Of a stretch of DNA of 64,000 nucleotides, positions 42,615 to 52,611 are shown one piece after another (the stretch's first letter is position 1; each line of letters begins with the position of its first letter). The DNA is from Rhizobium sp. BK251 (GTDB taxonomy: Bacteria > Pseudomonadota > Alphaproteobacteria > Rhizobiales > Rhizobiaceae). Location of the stretch: assembly GCF_004345245.1 (NCBI RefSeq), contig NZ_SLUQ01000016.1:56028-120027 (forward strand), written 5' to 3'. A model generated the notes under the pieces. That model did not search any database. It was not told where the DNA came from and saw nothing but the letters and a program-made list of their open reading frames with translations. The position numbers were made by a program, and so were the translations under genes.

Positions 42615-43609
42615 TGACACCCATTCTGCGCGCCGACAATGTCCAGAAGGTTTTCGCGAGTGGCGCAGGCCTTTCGTTCGGGCAACCCAAGGACGAGGTG
42701 AGGGCGGTTGACGATATCAGCCTGGAAGTGATGAAGGGCGAGACGCTGGCGCTCGTCGGCGAATCCGGCTGCGGCAAATCCACCCTCGGCCGCCTGCTGC
42801 TGCGGCTGATCGAGCCGAGCGCCGGACGTATCGTTTTCGACGGAATCGACCTGACCACGCTCTCGCATGAAAAGATGCGGGCGATGCGGCAGAAGCTGCA
42901 GATGATCTTTCAGGACCCCTACGGCTCGCTCAGCCCGCGCCGCAGCATCGCGGATATCATCGGCGAGCCGCTCGATGCTTTCGGTCTTACGCGCTCCAAG
43001 CGGGAGAAGCGGGAGCGCGTCGCCGATCTCCTGAATCAGGTCGGTCTGTCGCCGAGCGCCATGGACCGCTATCCCCGCCAATTCTCCGGCGGCCAGCGCC
43101 AGCGCGTAGGCATTGCCCGGGCAATCTCGCTTGAACCGAGCTTTATCGTCGCCGATGAGCCCGTCTCCGCACTCGACGTTTCCGTGCAGGCGCAGATCAT
43201 CAACCTGATGCAGGATCTGCAGAAGAAGAAGGGCTTTTCCTTCCTCTTCATCGCCCATGATCTTGCCGTGGTGCGGCATATCGCCGACCGTGTCGCGGTC
43301 ATGTATCTCGGCCGCATCGTCGAGATCGGTCCGAAGCGCTCCGTCTACAACGCTCCTCAGCATCCCTATACACAGGCGTTGCTTTCAGCAGCCCCGGAGC
43401 CCGACCCGGAGCGCAAGGCAAGCCGCATCGTGCTGCAGGGAGATGTGCCGAGCCCGTCACGCATTCCGACAGGCTGCAGTTTCCACACCCGCTGTCCGAT
43501 TGCGCAGGACATCTGCAAGGCCGAGCGTCCGCCGCTTCGCGCGGTCGCGGCCTCCCAGTTCGCCTCTTGCCATTTCGCCAAGCCTAAGCCGATTTCAGTA
43601 CTGGCTTGA
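42614..43609 (+). CDS. ABC transporter ATPase (DppF-like)
   Basis: 331 residues from the ATG at 42614, overlapping the DppD-like stop. Walker A GESGCGKSTLGR (about 49-60), Q-loop FQDPYGSLSPR, signature FSGGQRQRVGIA, Walker B FIVADEPVSALDV and AHDLAVV. The C-terminal cysteine-rich extension is present (GCSFHTRCPIAQDIC). It completes a two-permease, two-ATPase transporter. Confidence 0.96.
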
Positions 43610-43710
43610 GCAACCGCGATCGATCGAGGTGGCTGAATGATAAATCTGCCGCATCGCGCCGGTGTTGCCGGCGTGTTTCTGCGGAGCTCGGCCTGAGACA
43701 GGAGAAACGC

Positions 43711-44508
43711 GTGGAAGAGAAGGATTTTCATGGCCGCGTGCAGTCAGTTGATCGCGCAATGATGCTGCTCGAAGTGTTGGGCGAAGATGAGGATGGCAAC
43801 CGCCTCAGCGATCTCGCCAGCCGCACCGGACTGGCGCGATCGACGGTTCACCGCTTGCTGACGACACTTGAGCAACGCCAGTTCATCCAGTTCGATCCTG
43901 CTTGCCGCCTCTGGCATATCGGCCGGCAGGCCTTCGCTGTTGGCTCCGTTTTCGCGCGCCAGCGCAACATCGCCGCCACGGCCTTGCCCTTCCTGCGCCG
44001 TCTGCGGGATCAGAGCCGCGAGACCGCCAATCTTGGCATCGCCGATCAGGGGGAGATGCTCGTGGTGAGCCAGATCGAAAGCCGCGAGATTGCCCGTGCA
44101 GTCACCCATGTCGGGGGGAGTGCGCCCATGGCGGCTTCCGCCATGGGCAAAGCCATTCTCGCAACCTATTCGGACGAAGATGTTTCGGCGATGCTCGTGC
44201 GCCACGGATTGCGACGCCTGACGGCGAATACGCTCACGCGACGCGTCGGCCTCGATGCCGAGCTTCAGACGATCCGTCAAAACGGTTACGCGGTGGACAA
44301 CGAAGAATGCCAGGCGGGGCTTCGTTGCGTCAGCGCCGCTGTCTATGATCATCAGGGAGAGGCGCTGTGTGCGATTTCCGTCTCAGGGCTTGCCGCACGG
44401 ATCACCGAGGATCGCATTGCTGCGCTCGGGCCGCTCGTCGCCGAGACTGCCGGCCGCCTGACGTTCGCTTTCAGTGGCATGCTGCCTCGTCATATTGCGG
44501 CCGAATGA
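43711..44508 (+). CDS. IclR-family transcriptional regulator
   Basis: 265 residues from the GTG at 43711, 6 bases after AGGAGA. Winged helix (LSDLASRTGLARSTVHRLLTTLEQRQFI, about 27-54, shown as LSDLASRTGLARSTVHRLL) and IclR ligand domain (VTHVGGSAPMAASAMGKAIL, then GYAVDNEECQAGLRCVSAAV). The family responds to small metabolites, often sugar-acid or aromatic intermediates. It follows the ATPase gene by about 100 bases in the same direction and probably controls the locus, giving it a third regulator. Confidence 0.94.
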   Translation: MEEKDFHGRVQSVDRAMMLLEVLGEDEDGNRLSDLASRTGLARSTVHRLLTTLEQRQFIQFDPACRLWHIGRQAFAVGSVFARQRNIAATALPFLRRLRDQSRETANLGIADQGEMLVVSQIESREIARAVTHVGGSAPMAASAMGKAILATYSDEDVSAMLVRHGLRRLTANTLTRRVGLDAELQTIRQNGYAVDNEECQAGLRCVSAAVYDHQGEALCAISVSGLAARITEDRIAALGPLVAETAGRLTFAFSGMLPRHIAAE

Positions 44509-44509
44509 C

Positions 44510-44543
44510 GCCGCCATACTTGTGTAGCCGCCATACTTGTGTA
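44510..44543. repeat. Two tandem 17-base repeats
   Basis: GCCGCCATACTTGTGTA occurs twice in direct succession (44510-44526 and 44527-44543), with a partial third start (CTGCCAT) after. It begins 2 bases past the IclR stop and lies 74 bases before the end of the convergent glycosidase gene. Function unknown. Confidence 0.75.
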
Positions 44544-44616
44544 ACTGCCATTTCTAATGTTGGGCGGCCCGCAGCCCATCGGTAACGACGCGGGCCGGTC
44601 TTCTCGCGTCGGCCGA

Positions 44617-46806
44617 TCAGTCGACGACGATGACTTCATGATCGAATATCTGGCCGATCTCGATAATTATTTCCTCGCCTTCGACCTTGATATTCGGCTG
44701 AGAACTGCTGACCCGCAGGGAGACGTCGGGCACGGCGCCCGAAGCCCCCTTTCGCCGCAGCCGCAGCGTTACCGGGCCGATGGGCAGAAGTTCCGCTTGC
44801 CGGCCGGGAATACGCGAGGTGAGGACACGGTTGTTGAGATGAACAATCTGTCGGTTACCCTGCCGGTAGGCTGCAGCCGTAATGAACCCGTGACCGCCCT
44901 CCAGTGTCAGGAGCGCACCTTCAGCCAGGATCCAGTTGACGGCATTGGCGATCAACCGGCCATGCTCGAACTGCTCGTCGCGTGCGAAGCATCGATCGAG
45001 ATCGGCGACAAACCAGACGAAACGGCTTCCGATCGCACCTTCGCGGACGGTGATCGCCGGGAGGTGCGTATGCGGCTTCCGCATCCAGGATGTCTCCGGC
45101 GGATAGATCGGAAAATCCGGAATGAAGGTTGCGAGCACCGTCACGTCGCTTTCGGTCCCGACAACCGGGAGGAAGCCGCCGAAGGGGAGGGTGTCGGTAT
45201 CCTCGAAACCGGCGAGAACAGGATGCCGCTCGCCTGCGGCTTTCGGTGCCGTAGCATCCTTCGGCCCGTGCACGCCGGCGCGAAGCTCCGGCAAGAGCCG
45301 CAGATAGGTGTGGCGAGCACTGGTCTCGATATCGGTATTGGCAGCGTCCTGCCCACCATGGCTGGCACCCTTGTGATGCAGGCCGAAGAGATCGGCCAGA
45401 GCAAAGTCGGGGCGCTTATCGCCATACTGACTGTAGAGGCTGGTTTCCGAGGACGCGATCACTGAGCCGCCCTGCGCGGCAAAAACTCTAACGCCTTCAA
45501 CCTGTTCATCCGACATGGCGGCGAGGTTCGGCAGGATCAGCACGTGGAAGCGGCCAGCCGCCCCGGCGATATCGTCTGCATGCACCGGAAGATGGGTGAT
45601 GCCGGCCCGGTCGAGCGACCTGAGCATACCGCGATAGGGGTTCATTGTCCGGTCATTGGCGCGGTCGCGTCCGTGAAAATCGTGGTTGGTCTGCGACCAG
45701 ACGACCCCGACATCGGATTCCGGGCGGCGATTGAAGAGAATATCCTCGTTCGCCTCATGCCAGGTGAAGATCGGTTCGGCGGTCCTGTATTGCCGGCGGT
45801 CTTCATGCGAGGAGCCGATGTGGTGCCACCATGGCTGGATTCCTCCTGCGAAAGCCGCGGAAGACCACAGCCGGACCTCGGCGACCGGCATGCTGGCAAG
45901 CCGGAAGGCAGGCGAACCAAGCTGGTATTGCGGCGTGCTCTCAGGGATGAGCTTATCCCAGCCGCCGACCTCGTGCAGGCGCTTGCCGGCTTCCGTATTG
46001 TCCTCGAAACCGTCGATCCCGTTGCGGCGCTGATGGTCGAGCATGACGAGCGGGCTGCGGCTGAGGATGGCCTTCAGGTCGATGAAACGGTTGCAATTGT
46101 TCAGCACATCACCGCTGATCATGCCCATCCAGTGGCAGTTCTCGCCACCGGCCTTTGTGGTCACGCGGTTGTTAAGCTCCCAGAGCTCGGTACGCCGCTG
46201 GAAGTTCCAGCCGATCCAGAGCCGATAGTTCTCGTCATCCCAGTCGTGGCGGCGCGGCAGATCGACACCGGACCAAGCGAAGAACTGCTCCGAGCAATGC
46301 CGGCAGTAGCAGATGTTCTTGCGTGGAATCCCTGCCCAGCTGTTGTCGGCAAAGCCGTCCGGCCGGCTACGCTCGATGATCTCCTCCATGATCGACGGAA
46401 GATATTCGCTGTAATAGGGTGAATTGATGCAGGTGATGTATTTGTCGGCCTGGCGATATGGCTTGCCCTCGATGTCGAGGCAAATCCAGTCGGGATGGGC
46501 GCGGTAGAAATCGTCGGCCACGCGATTGGAATCCATGCGGGCGATGAGTTTCAAGCCTTCTTCGCGGGCTGCCGCCACGACCTCGCCATAGAGGTCGCGA
46601 TCGCCGAGTGTCTCGGCGCGGTGATGCAGCGGAAACTTCGTCGGATAATAGCTGACGATGCCGCCGGCATTGACGATCACACCGTTTATACGCGTTCGGC
46701 GCCAGTGCTCTCGCCACCAGTCGCCATCGTAGCGCGCCGGGTCGATCTCCACCAGGTTGGTCTGGCCCCAACGTCTGGCCGTGCGGTACCAAGGTTCCGA
46801 TCCCAT
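44617..46806 (-). CDS. Putative glycosyl hydrolase (GHL6 / beta-galactosidase-trimerisation type)
   Basis: 729 residues after GAGGAGAGAG. The N-terminal TIM barrel starts WWREHWRRTRINGVIVNAGG (about 30-49) and includes RMDSNRVADDFYRAHPDW and DGFADNSWAGIPRKNICYC with a zinc-like CRHC pair. The middle (FHVLILPNLAAMSDEQVEGV, about 420-439, then GGSVIASSETSLYSQYG) is the Rossmann-like domain of GH42-type enzymes. This matches the hypothetical glycosyl hydrolase 6 group. No signal peptide, so a cytoplasmic enzyme acting on an imported oligosaccharide is likely. It is divergent from the LacI gene at 46998. Confidence 0.8.
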   Translation of the reverse strand: MGSEPWYRTARRWGQTNLVEIDPARYDGDWWREHWRRTRINGVIVNAGGIVSYYPTKFPLHHRAETLGDRDLYGEVVAAAREEGLKLIARMDSNRVADDFYRAHPDWICLDIEGKPYRQADKYITCINSPYYSEYLPSIMEEIIERSRPDGFADNSWAGIPRKNICYCRHCSEQFFAWSGVDLPRRHDWDDENYRLWIGWNFQRRTELWELNNRVTTKAGGENCHWMGMISGDVLNNCNRFIDLKAILSRSPLVMLDHQRRNGIDGFEDNTEAGKRLHEVGGWDKLIPESTPQYQLGSPAFRLASMPVAEVRLWSSAAFAGGIQPWWHHIGSSHEDRRQYRTAEPIFTWHEANEDILFNRRPESDVGVVWSQTNHDFHGRDRANDRTMNPYRGMLRSLDRAGITHLPVHADDIAGAAGRFHVLILPNLAAMSDEQVEGVRVFAAQGGSVIASSETSLYSQYGDKRPDFALADLFGLHHKGASHGGQDAANTDIETSARHTYLRLLPELRAGVHGPKDATAPKAAGERHPVLAGFEDTDTLPFGGFLPVVGTESDVTVLATFIPDFPIYPPETSWMRKPHTHLPAITVREGAIGSRFVWFVADLDRCFARDEQFEHGRLIANAVNWILAEGALLTLEGGHGFITAAAYRQGNRQIVHLNNRVLTSRIPGRQAELLPIGPVTLRLRRKGASGAVPDVSLRVSSSQPNIKVEGEEIIIEIGQIFDHEVIVVD

Positions 46807-46997
46807 GCGGTAAGTACTCTCTCCTCGATTGATGTGCCGGCAAGTTAAAGAATTTCCAGCCCGCGTCTCGGTTCTTCGGCGAGAATTCCGCGATGCGGAA
46901 AGCGCGCGGGTTGCTTCTGCCTCCCGGTTGACTCTGCTAGTCTTTCTTGGGATGGAGCGATTTGGCCGTCGACTTCAAGGTCACGGGGAGAGATATT

Positions 46998-48089
46998 TTG
47001 CGCAGCCGCCGGACCGATGGACGTCCCACGATCGCCGACGTTGCACGCCTGGCTGGCGTTGGCGCGATCACGGTCTCGCGTGCGCTGCGCGATCCGTCGC
47101 TGGTATCGGCATCCCTGCGGGAGAGCATTGATCGCGCCGTGCGCCAGCTGAACTATATCCCCAATCTCAGCGCCCGCGCGCTTGCCTCGATCCGAACTGA
47201 CGTAATTGGCGTGCTCGTTCCCTCGCTGACGCAGAACATCTTCTCCGACGTCTTGCGCGGCATCTACGACGGCGTCGAAGGCACCGAGCTTCATGTGCAA
47301 ATTGGCAATACGCGCTACTATCCTGAGGAGGAGGAGCGGCTGATCGCCCAGATGCTGCGGCAGAAGCCGGCCGGCATGATTGTCTCCGGTACCGATCAGA
47401 ACGAAGCCTCGCGCCGCATGCTGAAGGAGGCCGGTTGCCCTGTCATCCAGATCATGGATCTGAGCGACGAACCGATCGACACGATCATCGGCTTCTCCCA
47501 CTATCGGGCCGGTCGCGCGATCACCGAGCATCTTCTCGAATCCGGCTATCGCAATATCGGCTTTGTCGCCGGTTGGATGAACGGCCGGTCGCTGTCGCGC
47601 CTTTCCGGTCTTCGCGACGTGCTCAAGGAAGCAGGCCTCTTCAACCCTCGGCTCATTACGCCGATCGACACGGCGCATCAGCCTCGCGGGAGCGCAAGCG
47701 CCGAGGCGCGCCGCTTCGTCACGCCGCTCGCAGCACGCCACCTGCTGGCGGAGATGATGGAGGCTGAGCCCGAGATCGATGCGGTTTTCTGCAATAATGA
47801 TGTCATGGCGCTCGGTTCGCTCTTCGAATGCATGCATTGCGGCCGACGTGTGCCTCAGGACATGGGGATCGCCGGCTTCAATGATTTCGAGGTCATGGAG
47901 GCCGCCTATCCTGCCATCACCAGCGTGCACACGCCGCGCTGGGAATGTGGTTACGAGGCGGTCACCACGCTCCGCCGCCGGCTGAATGGCGACAATGACG
48001 GCGAGAAGATCATCGATCTCGGCTTCAAGATCGTGAAACGTGAGAGTACGGATCGGACGGGCAGGGGAGGTGCAAGCTACTCCGCCTGA
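46998..48089 (+). CDS. LacI-family transcriptional regulator
   Basis: 363 residues from a TTG at 46998, 5 bases after GGGGAGAG; earlier in-frame TTGs at 46947 and 46962 have no better site. Helix-turn-helix PTIADVARLAGVGAITVSRA (about 10-29) and hinge NYIPNLSARALASIRT, then the ligand domain (IGVLVPSLTQNIFSDVLRGI, GFNDFEVMEAAYPAITSVHT). It is of the GntR/gluconate-type group. It is divergent from the glycosidase gene with about 190 bases between and probably controls that gene, perhaps also the operator at 35206. Confidence 0.93.
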   Translation: MRSRRTDGRPTIADVARLAGVGAITVSRALRDPSLVSASLRESIDRAVRQLNYIPNLSARALASIRTDVIGVLVPSLTQNIFSDVLRGIYDGVEGTELHVQIGNTRYYPEEEERLIAQMLRQKPAGMIVSGTDQNEASRRMLKEAGCPVIQIMDLSDEPIDTIIGFSHYRAGRAITEHLLESGYRNIGFVAGWMNGRSLSRLSGLRDVLKEAGLFNPRLITPIDTAHQPRGSASAEARRFVTPLAARHLLAEMMEAEPEIDAVFCNNDVMALGSLFECMHCGRRVPQDMGIAGFNDFEVMEAAYPAITSVHTPRWECGYEAVTTLRRRLNGDNDGEKIIDLGFKIVKRESTDRTGRGGASYSA

Positions 48090-48248
48090 CACCGTTTCAA
48101 GTATGATCTCGGCCAGGGAATTGGATCGCGCACACTTATGACTTTCTGGTTTCGGATGTTCCGCCTTGACGAAGCCCTCTGAGGCGCCGGCCCTAGGCTA
48201 GGCATGTGCGATTCCCCGACGTGGCGCCGTGCATCGATCGCATCGGGG

Positions 48249-49139
48249 TCAGGAAGCCGCTAGTCCTGCGAGAAGCGGCGCGTAATCCGAGAGCCTGCGC
48301 GATAGGTATTCAGTCAACAGCCGAACCCGCTTCGTCTTGCGGGTTTCCCCCTGCGTGAGAAGCCAGAGCGTTCCATACATGTGCAGCTCGGTGCCCGGCA
48401 CCCTCTCCAGGAGCGGGTCGGCGTCTCCGACGAAGCATGGAAGCGTCGTGATCCCTATTCCTTGCCGCGCGGCAACGACCTGAGTTCCGGCATCCGTTGT
48501 TCTGAACGGAGCTCCCGCGGTACGGATATCTCCCTCGCCGGCCCAGTCCGGAATTCCATGGCCGCTTATTACTATCCATCGGAGGGATTCGGCCGCGCCC
48601 GCACGCCACGAGGCCAGTCGATCACGCGACACGTAGATGCCGCCAAACACGTCCGGCCCCTTCAGGCCATGAAGATTGAGTGGCAGGGTCTTCCGGTCGT
48701 AGACGACGCGGACCGCGACGTCCGCCTCCCGGTTGGTGAGATTTGCAAGCTCGCCGGACGGCAGGATGTCCATCTCGATATCCGGATGGAGCCGTGTGAA
48801 GTCGGCGAAGTCCGGCATGAGCAGGTGTGTGGCGAGGGTTGGGGCCAGCGTCACCCGCAGAAGTCCGCTCACGCCCTGGTCCCTCCCGAAGACGCGGGTC
48901 TCCAACTGGTGCGAAGACGATTCCATCTGCTCCGCCAGTTCGAGAACTTCCTCGCCGGCGGCCGTAAGGCGATAGCCCGAAGGCAGCTTTTCGAACATCT
49001 GCGCGCCCAGTCGTTCTTCGAGCTGGGCTACGCGTCGCAGTACGGTCGAGTGGTTCACTCCCACACGTTCGGCCGCAGCTCGAACCGAACCGCCACGTGC
49101 GACCGCGAGAAAATAGCGAACGTCGTCCCAGTCTATCAT
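48249..49139 (-). CDS. LysR-family transcriptional regulator
   Basis: 296 residues from the ATG at 49139 (MIDWDDVRYFLAVARGG). Helix-turn-helix VRAAAERVGVNHSTVLRRVA (about 20-39), ligand domain from about 91 (LLRVTLAPTLATHLLMPDFA). It is divergent from the SDR gene at 49370 and the reductase-like gene after it, which are its likely targets. Same LysR subgroup as the protein at 5231. Confidence 0.93.
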   Translation of the reverse strand: MIDWDDVRYFLAVARGGSVRAAAERVGVNHSTVLRRVAQLEERLGAQMFEKLPSGYRLTAAGEEVLELAEQMESSSHQLETRVFGRDQGVSGLLRVTLAPTLATHLLMPDFADFTRLHPDIEMDILPSGELANLTNREADVAVRVVYDRKTLPLNLHGLKGPDVFGGIYVSRDRLASWRAGAAESLRWIVISGHGIPDWAGEGDIRTAGAPFRTTDAGTQVVAARQGIGITTLPCFVGDADPLLERVPGTELHMYGTLWLLTQGETRKTKRVRLLTEYLSRRLSDYAPLLAGLAAS

Positions 49140-49369
49140 GGTGCAATCCCGCACCGCACTTGGCGGCGCCCCAAATTGTTGGCGGTTCTCAGGCTAGCGC
49201 AATTGGATGGCCGCAGTCCAAGTGATAGTGAAAGCCACTGGCCATGATGGGCCGGGCGGATGATTTTCGCACCACCGCTTTGCGCTCGTGCGCACTCAAA
49301 GGCCCAGCCGGGCGAACATATGTTGAGGTTCTCGGGCTTCACCCGAGCAGCTTCAACGAAGGACGGAAC

Positions 49370-50104
49370 ATGACCAGACTGAATGGGAAGACAGCAGTTA
49401 TCACCGGCGGCGCTACCGGCATCGGCCTGGGAGCGGCAAAGCGCTTCGTCGAGGAAGGCGCTTTCGTCTTCATCTTCGGCCGCCGGCAGGAGGCGCTCGA
49501 TACCGCCGTGGCCGCGCTTGGACCCAACGCTCGCGCCGTGAAAGGGTCCGTATCCGACGAGGCTGACCTTGACCGTCTCTACGCTGCGGTCAAAGCCGAG
49601 CGTGGAAGTCTCGACGTCGTCTTTGCCAACGCCGGCGCAGGAAGTCCTCTCCCTCTCGGAAAGATCACGGCAGAACACATCAACGAGACGTTTGACACCA
49701 ATGTGAAGGGCACGATCTTCACAGTTCAGAAGGCGCTGCCGCTGATGGGCGAGGGCGGCTCCATCATCTTGACCGGATCGAGTGCGGGCACGACCGGCGC
49801 TCCGGCATTCAGTGCCTACGGCGCGAGCAAGGCGGCCGTACGAAACCTCGCGCGCACCTGGGCGGAAGACTTGAAGGGCACCGGCATCCGGGTGAACGTA
49901 CTGTCGCCCGGAGCAACGGCGACCGAACTCGCGAAGGAAGCGCTAGGCGAGGAAGGTCAGAAGGCCTTCGCTTCGATGACGCCGCTCCAGCGGATGGCCG
50001 ATCCGTCCGAGATCGGGGCGGTCGCCGCCTTCCTCGCGTCCTCCGACAGCAGTTTCATGACAGCCAGCGAAGTCGCCGTAGACGGCGGCCTTGCCCAGCT
50101 CTGA
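49370..50104 (+). CDS. Short-chain dehydrogenase/reductase
   Basis: 244 residues from the ATG at 49370. Cofactor motif TGGATGIG (about 12-19), NAGAG (about 86-90), catalytic Ser in LTGSSAG and YGASKAAVRN (Tyr-x-x-x-Lys, about 149-158), closing VDGGLAQL. FGRRQ after the second strand suggests NADP(H). It is similar over its length to the SDR at 53521 (both have VEEGA.VF..GRRQ and FTVQKALPL), so the two are recent relatives. First gene after the LysR gene, followed by an NADP-binding reductase. Confidence 0.93.
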   Translation: MTRLNGKTAVITGGATGIGLGAAKRFVEEGAFVFIFGRRQEALDTAVAALGPNARAVKGSVSDEADLDRLYAAVKAERGSLDVVFANAGAGSPLPLGKITAEHINETFDTNVKGTIFTVQKALPLMGEGGSIILTGSSAGTTGAPAFSAYGASKAAVRNLARTWAEDLKGTGIRVNVLSPGATATELAKEALGEEGQKAFASMTPLQRMADPSEIGAVAAFLASSDSSFMTASEVAVDGGLAQL

Positions 50105-50164
50105 CGCGCTCCGCTCTACGGCGCTCGGCCCACATCGCAGGGCGCTGGAAACAAGGATAGATTC

Positions 50165-50764
50165 ATGACCTACGCAATTATCGGCTTCGGCAAGATCGGC
50201 CACGCCCTCGCCAGGGCGTTTGCCCGGAGCGGGATCGAAGTTTCAGTCGCGACCACCCGCGAAGCGGAAAGTTTCGCTGCCGACGCGGCCGCGATCGGGC
50301 TGACGATCGTCCCAACGACGTTGGCGGAGGCGGTAAAGGCGGACGTCCTCTTTCTCGCTGTCCGTTTCGAATCTCACTGGGAGGTCGCGAAAGCGGCGCC
50401 CGACTGGAAGGGGAAGACCATCGTGGACGTAACCAATGCCTACGGCGTGCCGCCTGAAGAACTGGACGGGAAGCCATCTTCCATGTTCGTCGAGCAGTCA
50501 TTTCCAGGCGCGAAACTGGTCAAGGGCTTCAACCATCTCGTCGCCGACATTCTCGACCAGGATCCGACCGTGCACGGCGGCAGGAGGGTCGTGTTCCTGG
50601 CGAGCGACGACGACGGTGCCGCAGCGGAGATCGGCGCGCTCGCCGAGAGCCTGGGGTTCGCGCCGATCAACCTCGGCGGCCTTTCGGAGGGTGGTCTTCT
50701 GGTGCAGGCGCGCGGCAGAGCTTGGGGCCGCCTTATTTTCAAAGATCTGATCAGCCTCGAATGA
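50165..50764 (+). CDS. NADP-binding oxidoreductase, F420-reductase-like
   Basis: 199 residues. Dinucleotide-binding GFGKIGHALARAF (about 7-19), TTREAE as phosphate-binding loop, then DVLFLAVRF and VDVTNAYG, the pattern of the NADPH-dependent F420 reductase / YggS-like Rossmann family. It follows the SDR by 60 bases in the same direction. It probably reduces a small cofactor or substrate with NADPH; F420 itself is not expected in rhizobia. Confidence 0.88.
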   Translation: MTYAIIGFGKIGHALARAFARSGIEVSVATTREAESFAADAAAIGLTIVPTTLAEAVKADVLFLAVRFESHWEVAKAAPDWKGKTIVDVTNAYGVPPEELDGKPSSMFVEQSFPGAKLVKGFNHLVADILDQDPTVHGGRRVVFLASDDDGAAAEIGALAESLGFAPINLGGLSEGGLLVQARGRAWGRLIFKDLISLE

Positions 50765-51423
50765 AGAATTTATCGGGCGTCCAATGGGCCCAGGTTCACG
50801 TTCCTGCGCCCATGGTGGCGTTGCCAGGCGGTCTCGTCAGGACGGTGCTCGTGATCAGATTGACGATATGATCAGCCCTTGGCGTGAACGAGGGCTGGTC
50901 GACGGCCCAGCCGAGCGCGGTTATCAGGGCCACCAGGTCGCGCCGTTCATGTCGCTGCGCGCCGTGCCTTCGGCCTGAGCACGGAGCAGTATCCAAGCGC
51001 ACCTCTGGTGACCGTCAAGGGCCGCAGGGTGACGATAGGCTCTTCCGGAAAGTGCCAGCGGCGGACATTTGCCTTATTGAACGAATGACCGGTTTAGGGC
51101 GACGAGAGTGGTTGTCGCCCGACGGATTCGCCGCAGCACCGGACATTGCTCGCGTAACGAGTTGACTGCAGAGGCCCTATCGGCGAGCTATCCACCTGCA
51201 GCGGTGCAGCTATAGGCTGCCGGCTCGATTCCTTTCAAGACCTATGTTGTTTCCCGGTACAACAGCTTTGCGCCCACATCTCGGCCATTTTAGTTTGGCT
51301 AAGCCAATTCCCGAAAGACGTTAATGCCCGGCCAAGCAATAGGCACAGCAACAAGCTTCCATACTTTGCATGGTCAACTGGTGATTCGCCGAAGCATGGC
51401 CTCGATCTCCGGTAGTTTCAGCC
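50765..51423. other. Intergenic region, no intact gene
   Basis: About 660 bases. A minus-strand frame at 50796-51002 ends with ALGWAVDQPSFTPRADHIVN, which looks natural but matches no family I know; it may be a remnant. A stretch GCTCGATTCCTTTCAAGA (51226-51243) resembles one at 25287-25302. Nothing else is seen. Confidence 0.3.
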
Positions 51424-52476
51424 TCAATCTCTGCGACGACCGGGATCGTTGGGAGCGTAGCGGTCTCCTGCGATCTGATCCGGTGCGAAAATGGCACTGA
51501 GATAGGCAATCTCGTCGCGACTAAGAGCGACGTTGGTCGCGGCAAGGTTCTCGCGCACATATTCGACGCGCTTGGTGCCGGGGATCGGCACGATGTCGAA
51601 GGGCTGGGCCAGGAGCCAGGCGAGCGCGAGCTGGCTGGGACGGCAGTGCTTTCTCTCGGCCAGTGCCGTGAGCGCCTCGACGGAGGCAAGGTTCGCGGTG
51701 AGGTTTTCGGCCGAAAAGCGCGGATCGGTGTTCCGGAAATCTCCTTTGGCGAAGCGCGTCTTAGCGCTGACCGCGCCGGTCAACATGGATCGCCCGAGCG
51801 GGCTGAATGGCACGAAGGTGATGCCCAGTTCACGGCAGGCGGGCAGGATTTCCGCCTCGACACCACGCTCCCACAGCGAATATTCGGACTGTAGCGCCGT
51901 TATGGGGTGAACCGCATGCGCCTGGCGGAGCTGGGCCGCGGTGACTTCGCTGAGGCCGATGGCGCGCACTTTGCCCTGATCGACAAGCCGGGCCATGGCC
52001 CCGACCGTTTCCTCGACCGGCACGTTCGGATCCAGGCGATGAGCATAATACAGGTCGATGATCTCGACGCCGAGACGGCGCAGGCTCGCCTCGCAGGCGG
52101 AGACGACATAGTCGGGGTGCCCGTCGATGCGCACGCTCTTGCCGTCATCGGTGAGCCTGACTGCGAATTTGGTGGCCAGCACCACCTCGTCGCGGCGCCC
52201 GGCGATGGCTCCGCCAATCAACTGCTCATTGTGTCCGAAGCCGCGGTTCTCGGCGCCCACCAGCATATTGGCGGCGCCATAGATATCTGAGGTGTCGATG
52301 AAGTCGACGCCCAAATCCAGGGCCTCGCGGATGGTTCCGGCCGACTGTACGTCATCGGCCTCACCATAAAATTGCGACATGCCCATGCAGCCCAGCCCGA
52401 TCGGACGGACGACCAGATCGGAATGGCCCAGCGGGACGCGGGCCGATCCGCCAATATCATCGGAAGAGAAAGTCAT
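51424..52476 (-). CDS. Aldo/keto reductase
   Basis: 350 residues from the ATG at 52476 (MTFSSDDIGG), after GAGGAAAC; a longer frame to 52545 is less likely. Catalytic tetrad visible: Asp in FIDTSDIYG (about 59-67) with Tyr in the same motif, Lys in LATKFAVRL and His in LYYAHRLDPN. The NADPH site lies near the end (PIPGTKRVEYVREN, about 301-314). YhdN/AKR13-like. It reduces aldehydes or ketones. It is divergent from the LysR gene at 52612. Confidence 0.94.
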   Translation of the reverse strand: MTFSSDDIGGSARVPLGHSDLVVRPIGLGCMGMSQFYGEADDVQSAGTIREALDLGVDFIDTSDIYGAANMLVGAENRGFGHNEQLIGGAIAGRRDEVVLATKFAVRLTDDGKSVRIDGHPDYVVSACEASLRRLGVEIIDLYYAHRLDPNVPVEETVGAMARLVDQGKVRAIGLSEVTAAQLRQAHAVHPITALQSEYSLWERGVEAEILPACRELGITFVPFSPLGRSMLTGAVSAKTRFAKGDFRNTDPRFSAENLTANLASVEALTALAERKHCRPSQLALAWLLAQPFDIVPIPGTKRVEYVRENLAATNVALSRDEIAYLSAIFAPDQIAGDRYAPNDPGRRRD

Positions 52477-52611
52477 TTCAGTTGTTTCCTCGCAGCTGCT
52501 GCACATAGGAAGGGCAAACCCGGCCGTTGGCTCTTGCCATTTCATCTAGGAGGAATTGATCGTCGTAACAATTGCGATAAAACAGATCTCAGAATAACGG
52601 AAAATGCGATA

